Source: Gammaproteobacteria bacterium (GTDB lineage: Bacteria > Pseudomonadota > Gammaproteobacteria > DSM-16500). From it: a stretch of DNA of 64,000 nucleotides. Where the stretch lies: assembly GCA_014132595.1 (NCBI GenBank), contig BMAG01000043.1, forward strand, positions 115,878 through 179,877, written 5' to 3'. The notes under the pieces are model-generated. The model did no database searches, was not told the origin of the DNA, and was given only the letters and a program-made list of their open reading frames with translations. This document shows, one piece after another, positions 27,944 to 37,248 of this stretch. Each line of letters opens with the position of its first letter. Position 1 is the stretch's first letter. Position numbers and translations under genes: made by a program.

Positions 27944-28876
27944 ATGATAAGCAGTGAAGCACCGGTTTCAGCCACCCACAGCAGTATCGATAAATTAAGC
28001 AAAGAACACATACACCAGGAAATGCAAGAAATTAAAGCTCGCTTAAAATCGCAGTTTCAATCAGAGCCTCAAAAATTACAAGCTTTTCTCCAATTATTAG
28101 ATGAATTGTCTGAATTTGAATTTGGACGTTTTTTAATAAAAAACAAAGGTGCTTTAAGCAGTTATTGGACTTGGTATGTAATTTTAGGATTTGCTCAACG
28201 GGAAATAACCTCTTCTCTCGAAAAATCCATTTTAGAAAAATCGCCGGCAATTTTGGCGACAAGAGAACGATTTGGGATCTTTCAAAAATTATTAAAAAAA
28301 CATATCACGTCTAACGCTTTGGTATGTTCAATTCCCTGCGGATCCATGGCTGATTTGTTAACATTGGATTTATCCTCTGCCATCCAAAATGTTAAATTTG
28401 TGGGTATTGATATTGACTCTACTGTGTTTGATTTTGCCAAACAGATTCAACAACAAACACACAATAGATTCTCATGCGAATTTTTTGTAAAAGATGCCTG
28501 GCAATTAGATCAAGAAGACCAGTACGATATCATGACCAGCAATGGTTTAAATATTTATGAAAAAGACGACGAAAAAGTTGTTGCTCTTTATCGCACTTTT
28601 TACCGCGCATTAAAAAATAAGGGTAAATTAATTTGTAGTGCCTTTACACATCCTCCGGGCGGCGCAGAAATGACCGAGTGGAATTTAAGCGCCCTCAACC
28701 ATGAAGATATCAACTTATATCTCTCAATCATTAAAATTATTTTACAAGCAACCTGGGCTAACTTCAGGTCATCTGAAAAAACTTGCGCCCAATTGAAAAC
28801 AGCCGGTTTTACAAATATAGAAGTGCATTGGGATCACTTAAGAATATTCCCAAGTTTTTGTGCCACAAAAGGATGA
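27944..28876 (+). CDS. Class I SAM-dependent methyltransferase of unknown substrate
   Basis: 310 residues. The Rossmann-fold methyltransferase core lies in about residues 115-225: motif I LVCSIPCGSMADLL (a weaker glycine loop than usual), the acidic post-I loop FVGIDIDSTVFDFAK and motif IV YDIMTSNGLNIYEK. A helical N-terminal region of about 110 residues with many Glu/Lys/Gln and a C-terminal segment of about 80 residues flank the core. The family is unclear; helical extensions on a methyltransferase are also found in host-directed proteins of Legionellales. It starts 33 bases after carB and ends at a hairpin terminator. Confidence 0.75.
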   Translation: MISSEAPVSATHSSIDKLSKEHIHQEMQEIKARLKSQFQSEPQKLQAFLQLLDELSEFEFGRFLIKNKGALSSYWTWYVILGFAQREITSSLEKSILEKSPAILATRERFGIFQKLLKKHITSNALVCSIPCGSMADLLTLDLSSAIQNVKFVGIDIDSTVFDFAKQIQQQTHNRFSCEFFVKDAWQLDQEDQYDIMTSNGLNIYEKDDEKVVALYRTFYRALKNKGKLICSAFTHPPGGAEMTEWNLSALNHEDINLYLSIIKIILQATWANFRSSEKTCAQLKTAGFTNIEVHWDHLRIFPSFCATKG

Positions 28877-28880
28877 AATC

Positions 28881-28908
28881 CCTCATTGGAAGCACAATGA
28901 GGAGTTTT
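28881..28908. terminator. Bidirectional hairpin terminator
   Basis: CCTCATTG (28881-28888) and CAATGAGG (28895-28902) form a perfect eight-base-pair stem with a six-base loop. AGTTTT follows on the plus strand, and on the minus strand GGATTTCATCC follows. It lies between the convergent methyltransferase and oligopeptidase A genes. Confidence 0.6.
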
Positions 28909-28915
28909 GCTTAAA

Positions 28916-30949
28916 TCACAGTCCGCTTTCTTTTAATAAGGCATCGACAGTCGGCTCATGTCCTCTGAAAGCCACATAAAGCGCCATGGGATCCTTTACT
29001 CCGCCCTGCTCTAGAATATTCTTTAAAAATGATCGACCCGTTGCCGCATCAAAAATTCCTTTTTCTTTAAATGGCATATAGGCATCACTCGATAATACCT
29101 CTGACCATTTATAACTATAATAACCTGCGGCATATCCTCCTGAAAAAATATGAGAGAAACTATGCTGAAAACGATTAAACGTAGGCATATTAATAACAGA
29201 AGCTTCTTGCCGCGCTTGATCAAGCATGGCTTGAACTTGAAATTCTTTGTTGGGGTCAAAATAAAGATGCAACTTGAAGTCGAATAAAGAAAATTCGAGC
29301 TGACGCAACATATGCATGCCAGGCTGAAAATTTTTTGCAGAAATCAATTTATTGTAAAGTATATCAGGCAGCGGCTCGCCAGTGTCCTTATGGGCTGAAA
29401 TTAAAGCGAGTACTTCTTTTTCCCAGCACCAATGTTCGAAAAACTGACTTGGGAATTCAACAGCATCCCAAGGCACGCCATTGATACCTGCAACCGGTGT
29501 GTAATCGACTTGTGTTAATAGATGATGCAAACAATGGCCGAATTCATGAAATAATGTTTGAACATCTTCATGCCCTAATAAAGCAGTATGATTTGTGAGG
29601 GGACGCATAAAATTACAGGTCAAGAATGCGATGGGGAGCTGAACGCTGCCATCAGACAACCGTCTGCGTGTTTGACATTCATCCATCCATGCGCCATCAC
29701 GCTTGTGAGGTCTTGCATAAAGGTCTGTGTAAAAATATCCTCGCAATGTATCCTGTTCATCATACACTTCAAAAAATTGAACATGCGGATGCCAAGTATC
29801 AACGCCTAAACGCTCCACAATTTTAATGCCATATAATTTATTAACGACACTAAACATACCTGTCAGCACTTTTGCTATAGGAAAATATGGTCGTAAATCA
29901 TCTTCTGCCAAAGCCAATTTTGATTGACGTAATTGCTCTGAGTAATAGGGTAAATCCCATGCTTCGAGTTGTTCAATGCCGTCTGTTTCTTTTGCAAATT
30001 CTGCCAATTCCTGAATTTCAAAAAGTGCAGCTTGCTTTGATTTCAATACCAGATTATGAAGAAAGTCTAATACACGTTCGGGCGTTGCTGCCATTTTAGT
30101 CGCAAGTGAATATTCGGCATAATTTTTAAATCCGACTAAATTTGCGATAGCATGGCGAGTTTTTAAAATATCTTCCATGATCATTGTATTGTCCCAACGG
30201 TTAGCATTAGGACCCTGATCAGAAGCACGCGTGACATACGCTTCGTAGATTAACCAACGAAATTCACGATGGGCTAAATTTTTCATGACCGTGGAATAGC
30301 AAGAAGAATCTAAGGTCAGCACCCAACCCTCAAGTCCTCGTTGTTGTGCTGTTTGTGCTGCGAATTTGAGAGTTTGTTCAGGTAAGCCAAGTAATGCATC
30401 AAAATCGGTGATATGAAGGGTCCAAGCATCTGTTGCATCTAAAATATTCTCAGAAAACTGGGCAGATAACTTGCTAGCTTGTTTTTGTAATTCTGTAAAA
30501 CGCGCTTTATCCACGGGCGGTAAATGAACACCCGCCAATTTAAAATCACGCAAAGCGTTTTCTATCACCTTACGTTGCGCCGGATTGAAATCAGAATAAG
30601 CTTTACTATGAGCAATCGATTCCACGGCCTGATAAATGGATTCATTTTGCATGAGTTCAGTATGGTACTCTGTTAATAAAGGCAGGCATGCATTGTATGC
30701 AGAACGTAACTCATCGGATTCAGCAACGGCATGCAGATGCGAGAAGGGAGACCACAGATGCGATATTCGATCATCCAGCTCTTCTAAGGGAGCCATAAAA
30801 TTCTCCCAAGTATAGTTTTCTTGTTCCAGGAGCTTATTTAAGGTTGTGCGATTGTCCGCAATAAGCTGTTTTATTTTAGATTCCATCGTATGAGGCTGAA
30901 TGTCGCTAAAAATAGGCAACGTTGAAGATGCTGGCAATGATTTGTCCAT
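28916..30949 (-). CDS. prlC: Oligopeptidase A (M3 metallopeptidase)
   Basis: 677 residues, as in E. coli PrlC (680). Cytoplasmic thimet-type zinc peptidase that degrades signal peptides and short peptides. The zinc motif is FHEFGHCLHHLL with HEFGH near residue 465, and the downstream zinc-Glu region NGVPWDAVEFPSQFFEHW is conserved. The C-terminal AAGYYSYKWSEVLSSDAY motif typical of M3 enzymes is present. It is divergent from glyQ. Confidence 0.96.
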   Translation of the reverse strand: MDKSLPASSTLPIFSDIQPHTMESKIKQLIADNRTTLNKLLEQENYTWENFMAPLEELDDRISHLWSPFSHLHAVAESDELRSAYNACLPLLTEYHTELMQNESIYQAVESIAHSKAYSDFNPAQRKVIENALRDFKLAGVHLPPVDKARFTELQKQASKLSAQFSENILDATDAWTLHITDFDALLGLPEQTLKFAAQTAQQRGLEGWVLTLDSSCYSTVMKNLAHREFRWLIYEAYVTRASDQGPNANRWDNTMIMEDILKTRHAIANLVGFKNYAEYSLATKMAATPERVLDFLHNLVLKSKQAALFEIQELAEFAKETDGIEQLEAWDLPYYSEQLRQSKLALAEDDLRPYFPIAKVLTGMFSVVNKLYGIKIVERLGVDTWHPHVQFFEVYDEQDTLRGYFYTDLYARPHKRDGAWMDECQTRRRLSDGSVQLPIAFLTCNFMRPLTNHTALLGHEDVQTLFHEFGHCLHHLLTQVDYTPVAGINGVPWDAVEFPSQFFEHWCWEKEVLALISAHKDTGEPLPDILYNKLISAKNFQPGMHMLRQLEFSLFDFKLHLYFDPNKEFQVQAMLDQARQEASVINMPTFNRFQHSFSHIFSGGYAAGYYSYKWSEVLSSDAYMPFKEKGIFDAATGRSFLKNILEQGGVKDPMALYVAFRGHEPTVDALLKESGL

Positions 30950-31016
30950 GTGAATACCTTAGAGTTATTATCAGTTTATATATCATTTTATCACTGAGCA
31001 GAACAGAGTGCATTTT

Positions 31017-31048
31017 TTGCTTCAATGCAAACATTAACCTGTTATAAT
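31017..31048 (+). promoter_or_regulatory. Putative glyQS promoter
   Basis: A perfect TATAAT (31043-31048) stands about 30 bases before the glyQ ATG at 31079. Candidate -35 elements are TTGCTT (31017-31022, 20-base spacer) or TTCAAT (31021-31026, 16-base spacer). Transcription would begin near 31055, which rules out the longer in-frame ATG at 31025 as the start of glyQ. Confidence 0.55.
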
Positions 31049-31078
31049 CTCGCCTTTAAAGACAAAATCAAATTCAAA

Positions 31079-31996
31079 ATGAAAAAAATTAATCAGAATC
31101 CTAACACATTACAACAGATGATCATGTCACTCCAGGCCTTCTGGGCAGCGCAAGGGTGTGTCATCGTACAGCCTTATGATATGGAAGTAGGTGCGGGAAC
31201 TTTCCATCCTGGCACGTTTTTACGAGCATTAGGCCCTGAGCCTTGGCGTACAGCTTACGTACAACCCTCTCGTCGTCCAGCTGATGGACGCTATGGAGAA
31301 AATCCTAATAGGCTGCAATGTCATCACCAATTTCAAGTGATGTTGAAACCCTCGCCATTGAATATTCAAGAATTATATTTAGATTCCTTACGAGTCCTGG
31401 GTGTTGATCCGCTTACCGACGATGTTCGTTTTGTTGAAGACAACTGGGAAGCGCCTACTCTTGGAGCATGGGGTCTAGGTTGGGAAGTCTGGCTAAATGG
31501 AATGGAAGTCACCCAGTTTACCTACTTTCAACAAGTCGGCGGATTAGAATGTAATCCAGTCACATCAGAAATTACCTACGGAATCGAAAGATTAGCCATG
31601 GCGTTGCAAGGCATCGATAACATTTACGATTTGATTTGGGATAAAACAGATTACGGCACAGTAACTTATGGGGATGTGTTCCATGAAAATGAAGTGCAGA
31701 TGTCTAAATATAATTTTGATGAAGCCAATGTCGAAGAATTAAAAAAACAATTTCATAACTATGAACAAGAAAGCTTGCGTTTAATTGAAAAAAACTTACC
31801 CCTGCCTGCGTATGAAATGGCAATGAAAGCCTCCCACGTATTTAATTTACTGGATGCAAGACGTGCAATTGCTGTGACTGAACGGCAGAACTATATTTTG
31901 AAGATTCGTCGTTATACCAAAGCGGTTGCTGAAGGGTATGTCAAAGCGCGTGAAGCACTCGGGTTCCCTTTATTGAAGGACAAACAAAATGGCTGA
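31079..31996 (+). CDS. glyQ: Glycyl-tRNA synthetase alpha subunit
   Basis: 305 residues (E. coli 303). Catalytic class II subunit of the alpha2beta2 glycyl-tRNA synthetase. It shows [39 protein letters not shown] and [18 protein letters not shown], all nearly invariant. Promoter placement fixes the ATG at 31079. It overlaps glyS by eight bases. Confidence 0.98.
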   Translation: MKKINQNPNTLQQMIMSLQAFWAAQGCVIVQPYDMEVGAGTFHPGTFLRALGPEPWRTAYVQPSRRPADGRYGENPNRLQCHHQFQVMLKPSPLNIQELYLDSLRVLGVDPLTDDVRFVEDNWEAPTLGAWGLGWEVWLNGMEVTQFTYFQQVGGLECNPVTSEITYGIERLAMALQGIDNIYDLIWDKTDYGTVTYGDVFHENEVQMSKYNFDEANVEELKKQFHNYEQESLRLIEKNLPLPAYEMAMKASHVFNLLDARRAIAVTERQNYILKIRRYTKAVAEGYVKAREALGFPLLKDKQNG

Positions 31997-34061
31997 TTTT
32001 CTAGTCGAAATTCATACAGAAGAACTGCCTCCTAAATCATTGCATCGTTTAGCCGCACAATTTTCGCAAGAAATACAGGCAGGCTTAAGCAAGGCAGAAC
32101 TTTCTTTTAAATCTGCACAGTTTTATGCAACACCTCGCCGTCTGGCGGTGATGGTAAAAAAATTAAGTCCCCGACAATCCGATACAGAAGTTGAACGTAA
32201 AGGACCTGCTTTAGCTGCAGCTTATGATGCACAGGGCAAACCGACACAAGCTTGCGTGGGTTTTGCACGGTCCTGTGGCGTGACACCGGAAGAATTACTC
32301 ACTATTAAAAATTCGCAAGGCGAATGGGTAGGGTATCGTCAAAAAATGTTAGGAAAAACGGTACAAGATTTACTTCCTGAAATTGTGAACAATGCACTTG
32401 CTGCTTTATCGATCCCTAAGCGCATGCGATGGGGGAATGGACAAGTAGAATTTGTTCGTCCCGTGCATTCGGTTATTTTATTGTATGGTAAAGACGTTAT
32501 TTCAGCTGAAATTTTAGGGATTAAATCCGATAGAAAAACCCAGGGACATCGTTTTCATAGCAAAGGCTGGATTAATATCTCAAGTCCTGCGACGTATTTA
32601 AAAAGTCTTGCTAAAAAATTCGTTCTGGCTGATTTCGCTGAGCGAAAAGAAAAAATACGTCATCAAGTCAATCAAATGGTGAGAGAATCTATCGGATCTG
32701 AAGCACAGGCTGTCATACAAGAAGAGTTACTCGATGAGGTGACAGGCTTAGTAGAATGGCCTGTTGCATTATTTGGGCGATTTGAGCCAAGCTTTTTGTC
32801 AGTGCCACAAGAAGCGCTTATTTCTGCTATGCAAGATCATCAGCGTTATTTCCCCATCGTCGATCAAAACAATAAATTGATGCCCTACTTTATTACGATC
32901 AGTAATATTGAAAGTAAAAACCCAAAGCAAGTCATGACGGGTAATGAGCGTGTGTTACGTGCCCGCTTATCTGATGCAGCCTTCTTTTTTGAAACAGATA
33001 AAAAAGAAAAATTGGCAGACCGCACGGCTATTTTAAAAAATATCGTTTTCCAAAATAAACTGGGTACTTTGTACGATAAAGCAGAACGTATTTCAAAACT
33101 TGCAGCAAAATGCGCAAAAGATATGGGCATTAATAGTGAAGAAGCCATACGCGCAGGTTTTTTAGCGAAAACTGATTTGACGACGCAGTTAGTCAGTGAG
33201 TTTCCTGAGTTACAAGGTATTGCCGGTTTTTATTATGCTTTACACGATGGTGAACCTGAAGTCATTGCAAAAGCCCTGAGCGAACAATATCTACCACGCT
33301 TTTCTGGCGACAAATTACCAGCCACTCCTTTAGGCTGTGCACTTGCCATCGCTGATCGTTTAGATACATTAGTGGGGATATTTGGTATTCAACAAGCGCC
33401 AACCGGTGATAAAGATCCTTTTGGCTTGCGGCGAGCAGCGTTGGGTGTTTTACGTATTATCATTGAAAAGCAATTGAATCTGGATTTACAGGAATTATTA
33501 AAAGCAGCTGCCGAAGGTTATTCAGTAAAATTAGAGAATGCAGAAGTCATTAAACAAGTCATGCAATTTATGCTTGAACGGTTGAAACCTTGGTATCAGG
33601 AACAAGGAATTTCACCAGATGTACTGGCATCGGTTGCGGCGCTCAATATCACTAAGCCTTATGATTTGCATTGCCGCATACAAGCCGTACAAACATTTAA
33701 AGCACTGCCAGAAGCAGAAGCCCTGAGCGTTGCAAATAAACGCGTTAGCCATATATTAAATAAATACGTAGAAACCATTACTGCAAAATCAATCGATGCC
33801 GCATTGTTTGAACATGATGCGGAATATATGCTGGCTAATAAATTAAAAGAATTGCGCGATAAAACTTTATTGCTATCAAAATCAGAAAACTACACAGGTA
33901 TTTTAACGCAATTAGCAACATTGCGTGAACCTGTCGATACTTTTTTTGATAAAGTGATGGTGATGGTCGATGATAAAAAATGCAGAGAAAATCGATTGTT
34001 ATTGCTGAAAAATTTACGCGAATTATTTTTATATGTTGCTGATGTGGCATTACTTCAATGA
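31989..34061 (+). CDS. glyS: Glycyl-tRNA synthetase beta subunit
   Basis: 690 residues (E. coli 689). The beta subunit recognises the tRNA. It opens [18 protein letters not shown] and includes [32 protein letters not shown] and the HD-like region with LADRLDTL-type sequence [13 protein letters not shown]. The C-terminal portion corresponds to the anticodon-binding DALR-like domain. The ATG lies inside the glyQ end, and its own stop overlaps gmhB by four bases. Confidence 0.98.
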   Translation: MADFLVEIHTEELPPKSLHRLAAQFSQEIQAGLSKAELSFKSAQFYATPRRLAVMVKKLSPRQSDTEVERKGPALAAAYDAQGKPTQACVGFARSCGVTPEELLTIKNSQGEWVGYRQKMLGKTVQDLLPEIVNNALAALSIPKRMRWGNGQVEFVRPVHSVILLYGKDVISAEILGIKSDRKTQGHRFHSKGWINISSPATYLKSLAKKFVLADFAERKEKIRHQVNQMVRESIGSEAQAVIQEELLDEVTGLVEWPVALFGRFEPSFLSVPQEALISAMQDHQRYFPIVDQNNKLMPYFITISNIESKNPKQVMTGNERVLRARLSDAAFFFETDKKEKLADRTAILKNIVFQNKLGTLYDKAERISKLAAKCAKDMGINSEEAIRAGFLAKTDLTTQLVSEFPELQGIAGFYYALHDGEPEVIAKALSEQYLPRFSGDKLPATPLGCALAIADRLDTLVGIFGIQQAPTGDKDPFGLRRAALGVLRIIIEKQLNLDLQELLKAAAEGYSVKLENAEVIKQVMQFMLERLKPWYQEQGISPDVLASVAALNITKPYDLHCRIQAVQTFKALPEAEALSVANKRVSHILNKYVETITAKSIDAALFEHDAEYMLANKLKELRDKTLLLSKSENYTGILTQLATLREPVDTFFDKVMVMVDDKKCRENRLLLLKNLRELFLYVADVALLQ

Positions 34062-34606
34062 AAAATCCACTTATCATTCTGGATCGCGATGGTGTTATTA
34101 ATTATGATTCAGATTATTACATTAAATCTCCCGATGAATGGATTCCTATTCCAGGAAGCCTTACGGCCATTGCAGATTTAAATCGTGCAGGTTTTCGCGT
34201 TGTAATTGCAACGAATCAATCTGGTGTTGCACGTGGGTTATATGATTTGGAAACCTTGTCGCACATCCATGAAAAATTGATGCGCGAAGTTGCATCCGTT
34301 GGCGGCTACATCGAAGAAATATTCTTTTGTCCGCATCACCCCGCAGAAAATTGTGATTGCCGTAAACCCAAGTTAGGCATGTTCAGACAGATTCAGGCGA
34401 AATACGGCCATGATCTTTCCAATACCTATTATATTGGGGATGCCTACACCGATATGCAAGTCGCAAAAGAACTTCCCTGCAAGCCCCTTTTAGTATTATC
34501 CGGAAAAGGACAAGAAGCTTTGTTGGCTCATCCAGAACTTGTTTCCATTCCCCATTTTCAAGATTTGGCAGAGGCAGTCCGCTATGTATTGGCTCAAAAA
34601 AATTAA
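34058..34606 (+). CDS. gmhB: D-glycero-beta-D-manno-heptose 1,7-bisphosphate 7-phosphatase
   Basis: 182-residue HAD-superfamily phosphatase of ADP-heptose synthesis for lipopolysaccharide core. Motif I is IILDRDGVIN, motif II IATNQSG, and the zinc loop CPHHPAENCDCRKPK holds the Cys/His ligands that mark the GmhB/HisB group. Motif IV is YYIGDAYTDMQVA. It starts on the glyS stop (ATGA overlap). glyS-gmhB-plsC order is common in proteobacteria. Confidence 0.95.
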   Translation: MKNPLIILDRDGVINYDSDYYIKSPDEWIPIPGSLTAIADLNRAGFRVVIATNQSGVARGLYDLETLSHIHEKLMREVASVGGYIEEIFFCPHHPAENCDCRKPKLGMFRQIQAKYGHDLSNTYYIGDAYTDMQVAKELPCKPLLVLSGKGQEALLAHPELVSIPHFQDLAEAVRYVLAQKN

Positions 34607-35309
34607 TATTTTTATTCGCTCCAGTATTTTTTCTGTTTTAATGCTGATATCCACGATTATCTATAGTTTTATCTGCCTTGCCGCATTTCCTTTTCCCCTG
34701 CATTATCGCTATAAACTCATAACCGCTTTCACAAGCACCATGCTTTGGCTGCTTAAAGTCATTTGCCACATCGATTATAAAATTGAAGGATTAGAAAATA
34801 TTCCCAAAGATCGCAGTGGTATTGTCTTAAGTAAACATCAATCCACGTGGGAAACTTTTTTCTTACAAGGATTATTTCATCAAGCGGCTATTATTTTAAA
34901 ACGAGAATTATTATGGGTTCCATTTTTCGGTTGGGGACTTGCTATCATCGATCCTATTGCAATTAATCGCAGTAAAGCCAGTGATGCCATGAATCAAATC
35001 ATCACTCAAGGAAGAAAATGCTTAGAGGCCGGCCGCTGGATTCTCATTTTCCCCGAAGGAACGCGCATTCCTCCAGGCAAAGTAGGAAAATACCGCATTG
35101 GCGGCGCACGCCTTGCAACAACCACAGGGTATCCTGTCATTCCCGTCGCACATAATGCAGGTTGTTTTTGGCCTAAAAGAAGTTTTATCAAAACGCCCGG
35201 AACCATCCACGTCGTGATTGGCGCTCTCATCGAAACAAAAAATCGCTCACCAGAAGATGTATTAGCCGAGGCAAAAAACTGGATCGAAAGTACAATGAAA
35301 AAATTATAA
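34584..35309 (+). CDS. plsC: 1-acylglycerol-3-phosphate O-acyltransferase family protein
   Basis: About 241 residues, membrane-associated PlsC-type acyltransferase that makes phosphatidic acid. An N-terminal membrane segment (IFSVLMLISTIIYSFICLAA) precedes the acceptor motif VLSKHQSTWETFF, the HX4E variant used by this proteobacterial subgroup in place of HX4D. Further motifs are KRELLWVPFFGWGL and the FPEGTR box (IFPEGTRIPPGK). I chose the ATG at 34584; gmhB is overlapped by 23 bases. The exact acyl acceptor is inferred from family. Confidence 0.85.
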   Translation: MYWLKKINIFIRSSIFSVLMLISTIIYSFICLAAFPFPLHYRYKLITAFTSTMLWLLKVICHIDYKIEGLENIPKDRSGIVLSKHQSTWETFFLQGLFHQAAIILKRELLWVPFFGWGLAIIDPIAINRSKASDAMNQIITQGRKCLEAGRWILIFPEGTRIPPGKVGKYRIGGARLATTTGYPVIPVAHNAGCFWPKRSFIKTPGTIHVVIGALIETKNRSPEDVLAEAKNWIESTMKKL

Positions 35310-35327
35310 TAAGTCAAAACTGACTTA
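35310..35327 (+). terminator. Possible terminator of the glyQ-glyS-gmhB-plsC operon
   Basis: TAAGTCA (35310-35316), loop AAAC and TGACTTA (35321-35327) form a seven-base stem directly after the plsC stop, followed by the pyrimidine-rich AGTTTCTCGTCTTCTACTT. The T run is interrupted, so strength is uncertain. Confidence 0.4.
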
Positions 35328-35443
35328 AGTTTCTCGTCTTCTACTTCAATGCCGGATTTCACCCTTGGGCGATACTTTTTAAGAACCTTATTTTTCACGA
35401 ATAGATCGCAATTTACACAAAGTATCGAATATAGTCAAAAACA

Positions 35444-35472
35444 TTTACTGTTAGTGATCAATATGCTATAAA
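35444..35472 (+). promoter_or_regulatory. Putative promoter of the proline-rich protein gene
   Basis: TTTACT (35444-35449) and TATAAA (35467-35472) with a 17-base spacer lie about 50 bases before the ATG at 35521. The remainder of the 211-base gap between 35310 and 35520 holds only the hairpin noted separately. I saw no tandem repeat of the PmrA-type motif used by Legionellales effectors. Confidence 0.45.
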
Positions 35473-35520
35473 AAGAATAAAATTTAACAGATAACTAATC
35501 GCAACGAGGAGATAATTTAC

Positions 35521-36510
35521 ATGAAAGAGATGCAAACAGAGTTACTTAAAATAGAAGGAATGTTAATTGAAAACCCTGCAACTTTGGGAACACTTGTTAA
35601 TGCGGGTGTTGCTCTTACCGAGTTAATGAAAGATAAGCCAGCGTCCGAATTGACAGCAGATCAGGTGATTGCTATTCGACGCTCGATTAATAATTACGTA
35701 AAAAAGACTATCGATCAGAAAAATGTCACATTATTTAACGAAATAATGAATACTGCGTTTGATCAAGAGTTCATGGATAAAAACGATGCTTTCAGGTATG
35801 GACGTCTGTATAAAAACAAATGGCCTTCACAGACTGAAGAAGAAAAGCCAAGTGATATTAAATCAAAACTTATTCAACTAGATGAATTGTTGAGCGACGC
35901 TGTTTCAATGAAAACTCTTGATGAGAAAAAAGACGAGATTTTTGCACAGATCAATCAACTATTCGATTATTGTCGTACAAATAATAATTTAATCGTATTT
36001 GATTACATGGTGCGCAACTTATACAAAAATGGAGTGCTTGATCGCGAAACGTGTTTAGCACATATTGCCGCATATCCATCTAAAAAATTGTTACAGTTAC
36101 GTAATTATGTCAACAACACAACACCAACAGCCACCCTTTTTCAAAAACCAATCAATACGGCTGAGCCTGCTGAACTAAAGCAAGCGCGAACACCTAAGAA
36201 CTCAGTGCAAGGAATCGTGGCAGCGTTAAATCGGATTCCATCTCGTGAAGCTGTTCCTGTTCCTACTCCTATTCCTGTTCCTTCTCCAGTTGCCCATGCT
36301 CCTGCAGCTGCTCCTTCAATGCCAGCTGTTGTTCCTACATGCGTAGGCTCTGTAAAAGCCGCTGTAAAGGCGCTGAATGAAAAAGCGACTGCTGCGGCAA
36401 TGGCATCAAGTGCTGGTCTGTACGGTAAAAGAAATCGTACACCGTCTGTTGCACCTACAGCTGAGGGAACTAGGAAATCTCCTCGAGTTTCAAACCCAAG
36501 CATTAAATAG
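35521..36510 (+). CDS. Protein of unknown function with proline/alanine-rich segment
   Basis: 329 residues with no signal peptide and no membrane segment. The first 205 residues are predicted helical and charged (for example LMKDKPASELTADQVIAIRR; YCRTNNNLIVFDYMVRNLY). Residues about 240-275 are a low-complexity Pro/Val/Ala stretch with PVPTPIPVPSPV, followed by an Ala/Lys-rich piece. The end is basic and polar (GTRKSPRVSNPSIK). GAGGAG precedes the ATG. This layout, with its own promoter between housekeeping genes, would fit a type IV secretion substrate of a Legionellales bacterium, but nothing proves that. No family recognised. Confidence 0.6.
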   Translation: MKEMQTELLKIEGMLIENPATLGTLVNAGVALTELMKDKPASELTADQVIAIRRSINNYVKKTIDQKNVTLFNEIMNTAFDQEFMDKNDAFRYGRLYKNKWPSQTEEEKPSDIKSKLIQLDELLSDAVSMKTLDEKKDEIFAQINQLFDYCRTNNNLIVFDYMVRNLYKNGVLDRETCLAHIAAYPSKKLLQLRNYVNNTTPTATLFQKPINTAEPAELKQARTPKNSVQGIVAALNRIPSREAVPVPTPIPVPSPVAHAPAAAPSMPAVVPTCVGSVKAAVKALNEKATAAAMASSAGLYGKRNRTPSVAPTAEGTRKSPRVSNPSIK

Positions 36511-36530
36511 TACTAATAAGTTAATCATTC

Positions 36531-36584
36531 ATAACCTTACTTTTTATGGTCGCAAAGGCTTAAAGAGTAAGGTTATGCTTTTCC
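36531..36584 (+). terminator. Long-stem hairpin, probable terminator
   Basis: ATAACCTTACT (36531-36541) and AGTAAGGTTAT (36566-36576) are perfect 11-base complements with a 24-base loop, and GCTTTTCCC follows. They lie 20 bases after the stop of the proline-rich protein gene. The loop is long for a terminator, but the stem is exact. Confidence 0.5.
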
Positions 36585-36661
36585 CACCAAGAATAAACAT
36601 ATAAGACCAAGAATGAAGTCCCTTATCAAAGGCGCGATAAAAACATTCAACATTTAAAAAG

Positions 36662-37114
36662 TCATTTATTAATTTGTAACGTAGTCACTAATCCTATATT
36701 AGATAAAAAAGACTGAGGAATTTTAGCTACCTTTGATTTTTTATAGTCGTAAAAAGTCATCGTAGTTAATGCCCTAGCAATTTCTTTATTATTATCCTGC
36801 AATAATGCCTGATAAATTAATTCGATAGTTGTTTTTGAATTTTTACCAACACCAATATTTATCGTAATTCTGTTAGAATAAAATGATTCTTTAACATAAT
36901 TTACATAAAGATTAGTCAGTAGCAGGCCTAAACCATCCAAATTCGCTTCACTCTCATAGCCAAGACTTCTTAAAAACCGAATTCTTGCCTCATGTAATAA
37001 GGAGATGAAGGAATCATGTGCTAAATGATTTCCATAATTAATATCACTGATTCTAACTTCAAGCGTTGTATGAAATAGTATTTTTATTATTGAAGGAACT
37101 TTAAAGGTATTCAT
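36662..37114 (-). CDS. Hotdog-fold acyl-CoA thioesterase (4HBT family)
   Basis: 150 residues with the YbgC/4HBT pattern: VRISDINYGNHLAHDSFISL at residues about 20-40, in which the usual catalytic Asp of the tyrosine/aspartate motif appears as D-INYGNHL, then LHEARIRFLRSLGY. The second half, LYVNYVKESFYSNRITINIGV, matches the family beta strands. It probably hydrolyses an acyl-CoA; the substrate is unknown. A monocistronic gene, converging with the proline-rich protein gene. Confidence 0.8.
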   Translation of the reverse strand: MNTFKVPSIIKILFHTTLEVRISDINYGNHLAHDSFISLLHEARIRFLRSLGYESEANLDGLGLLLTNLYVNYVKESFYSNRITINIGVGKNSKTTIELIYQALLQDNNKEIARALTTMTFYDYKKSKVAKIPQSFLSNIGLVTTLQINK

Positions 37115-37189
37115 GATTTTTTAAATAAAGTGATTGATGATGGGCACTATAACAGGTCGCATAAATTTCTGCATAGAAATAAAGGCAGG

Positions 37190-37223
37190 AAATAAAAATA
37201 GGAAGCGGATTTTGTAAATCCGC
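37190..37223 (-). terminator. Rho-independent terminator of the glycoside-hydrolase-like gene
   Basis: On the minus strand, AGCGGATTT pairs with AAATCCGCT (37204-37223, loop of two to four bases), then TTCCTATTTTTATTTCC follows. It is 25 bases past the stop codon at 37249, a convincing intrinsic terminator. Confidence 0.7.
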
Positions 37224-37248
37224 TAAGCGATGCGCAAGTTTATTTAAC

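Noticed and set aside
31025..31078. Upstream ATG giving an 18-residue extension of GlyQ
   Set aside because: Lies before the TATAAT at 31043-31048, so it would not be in the transcript.
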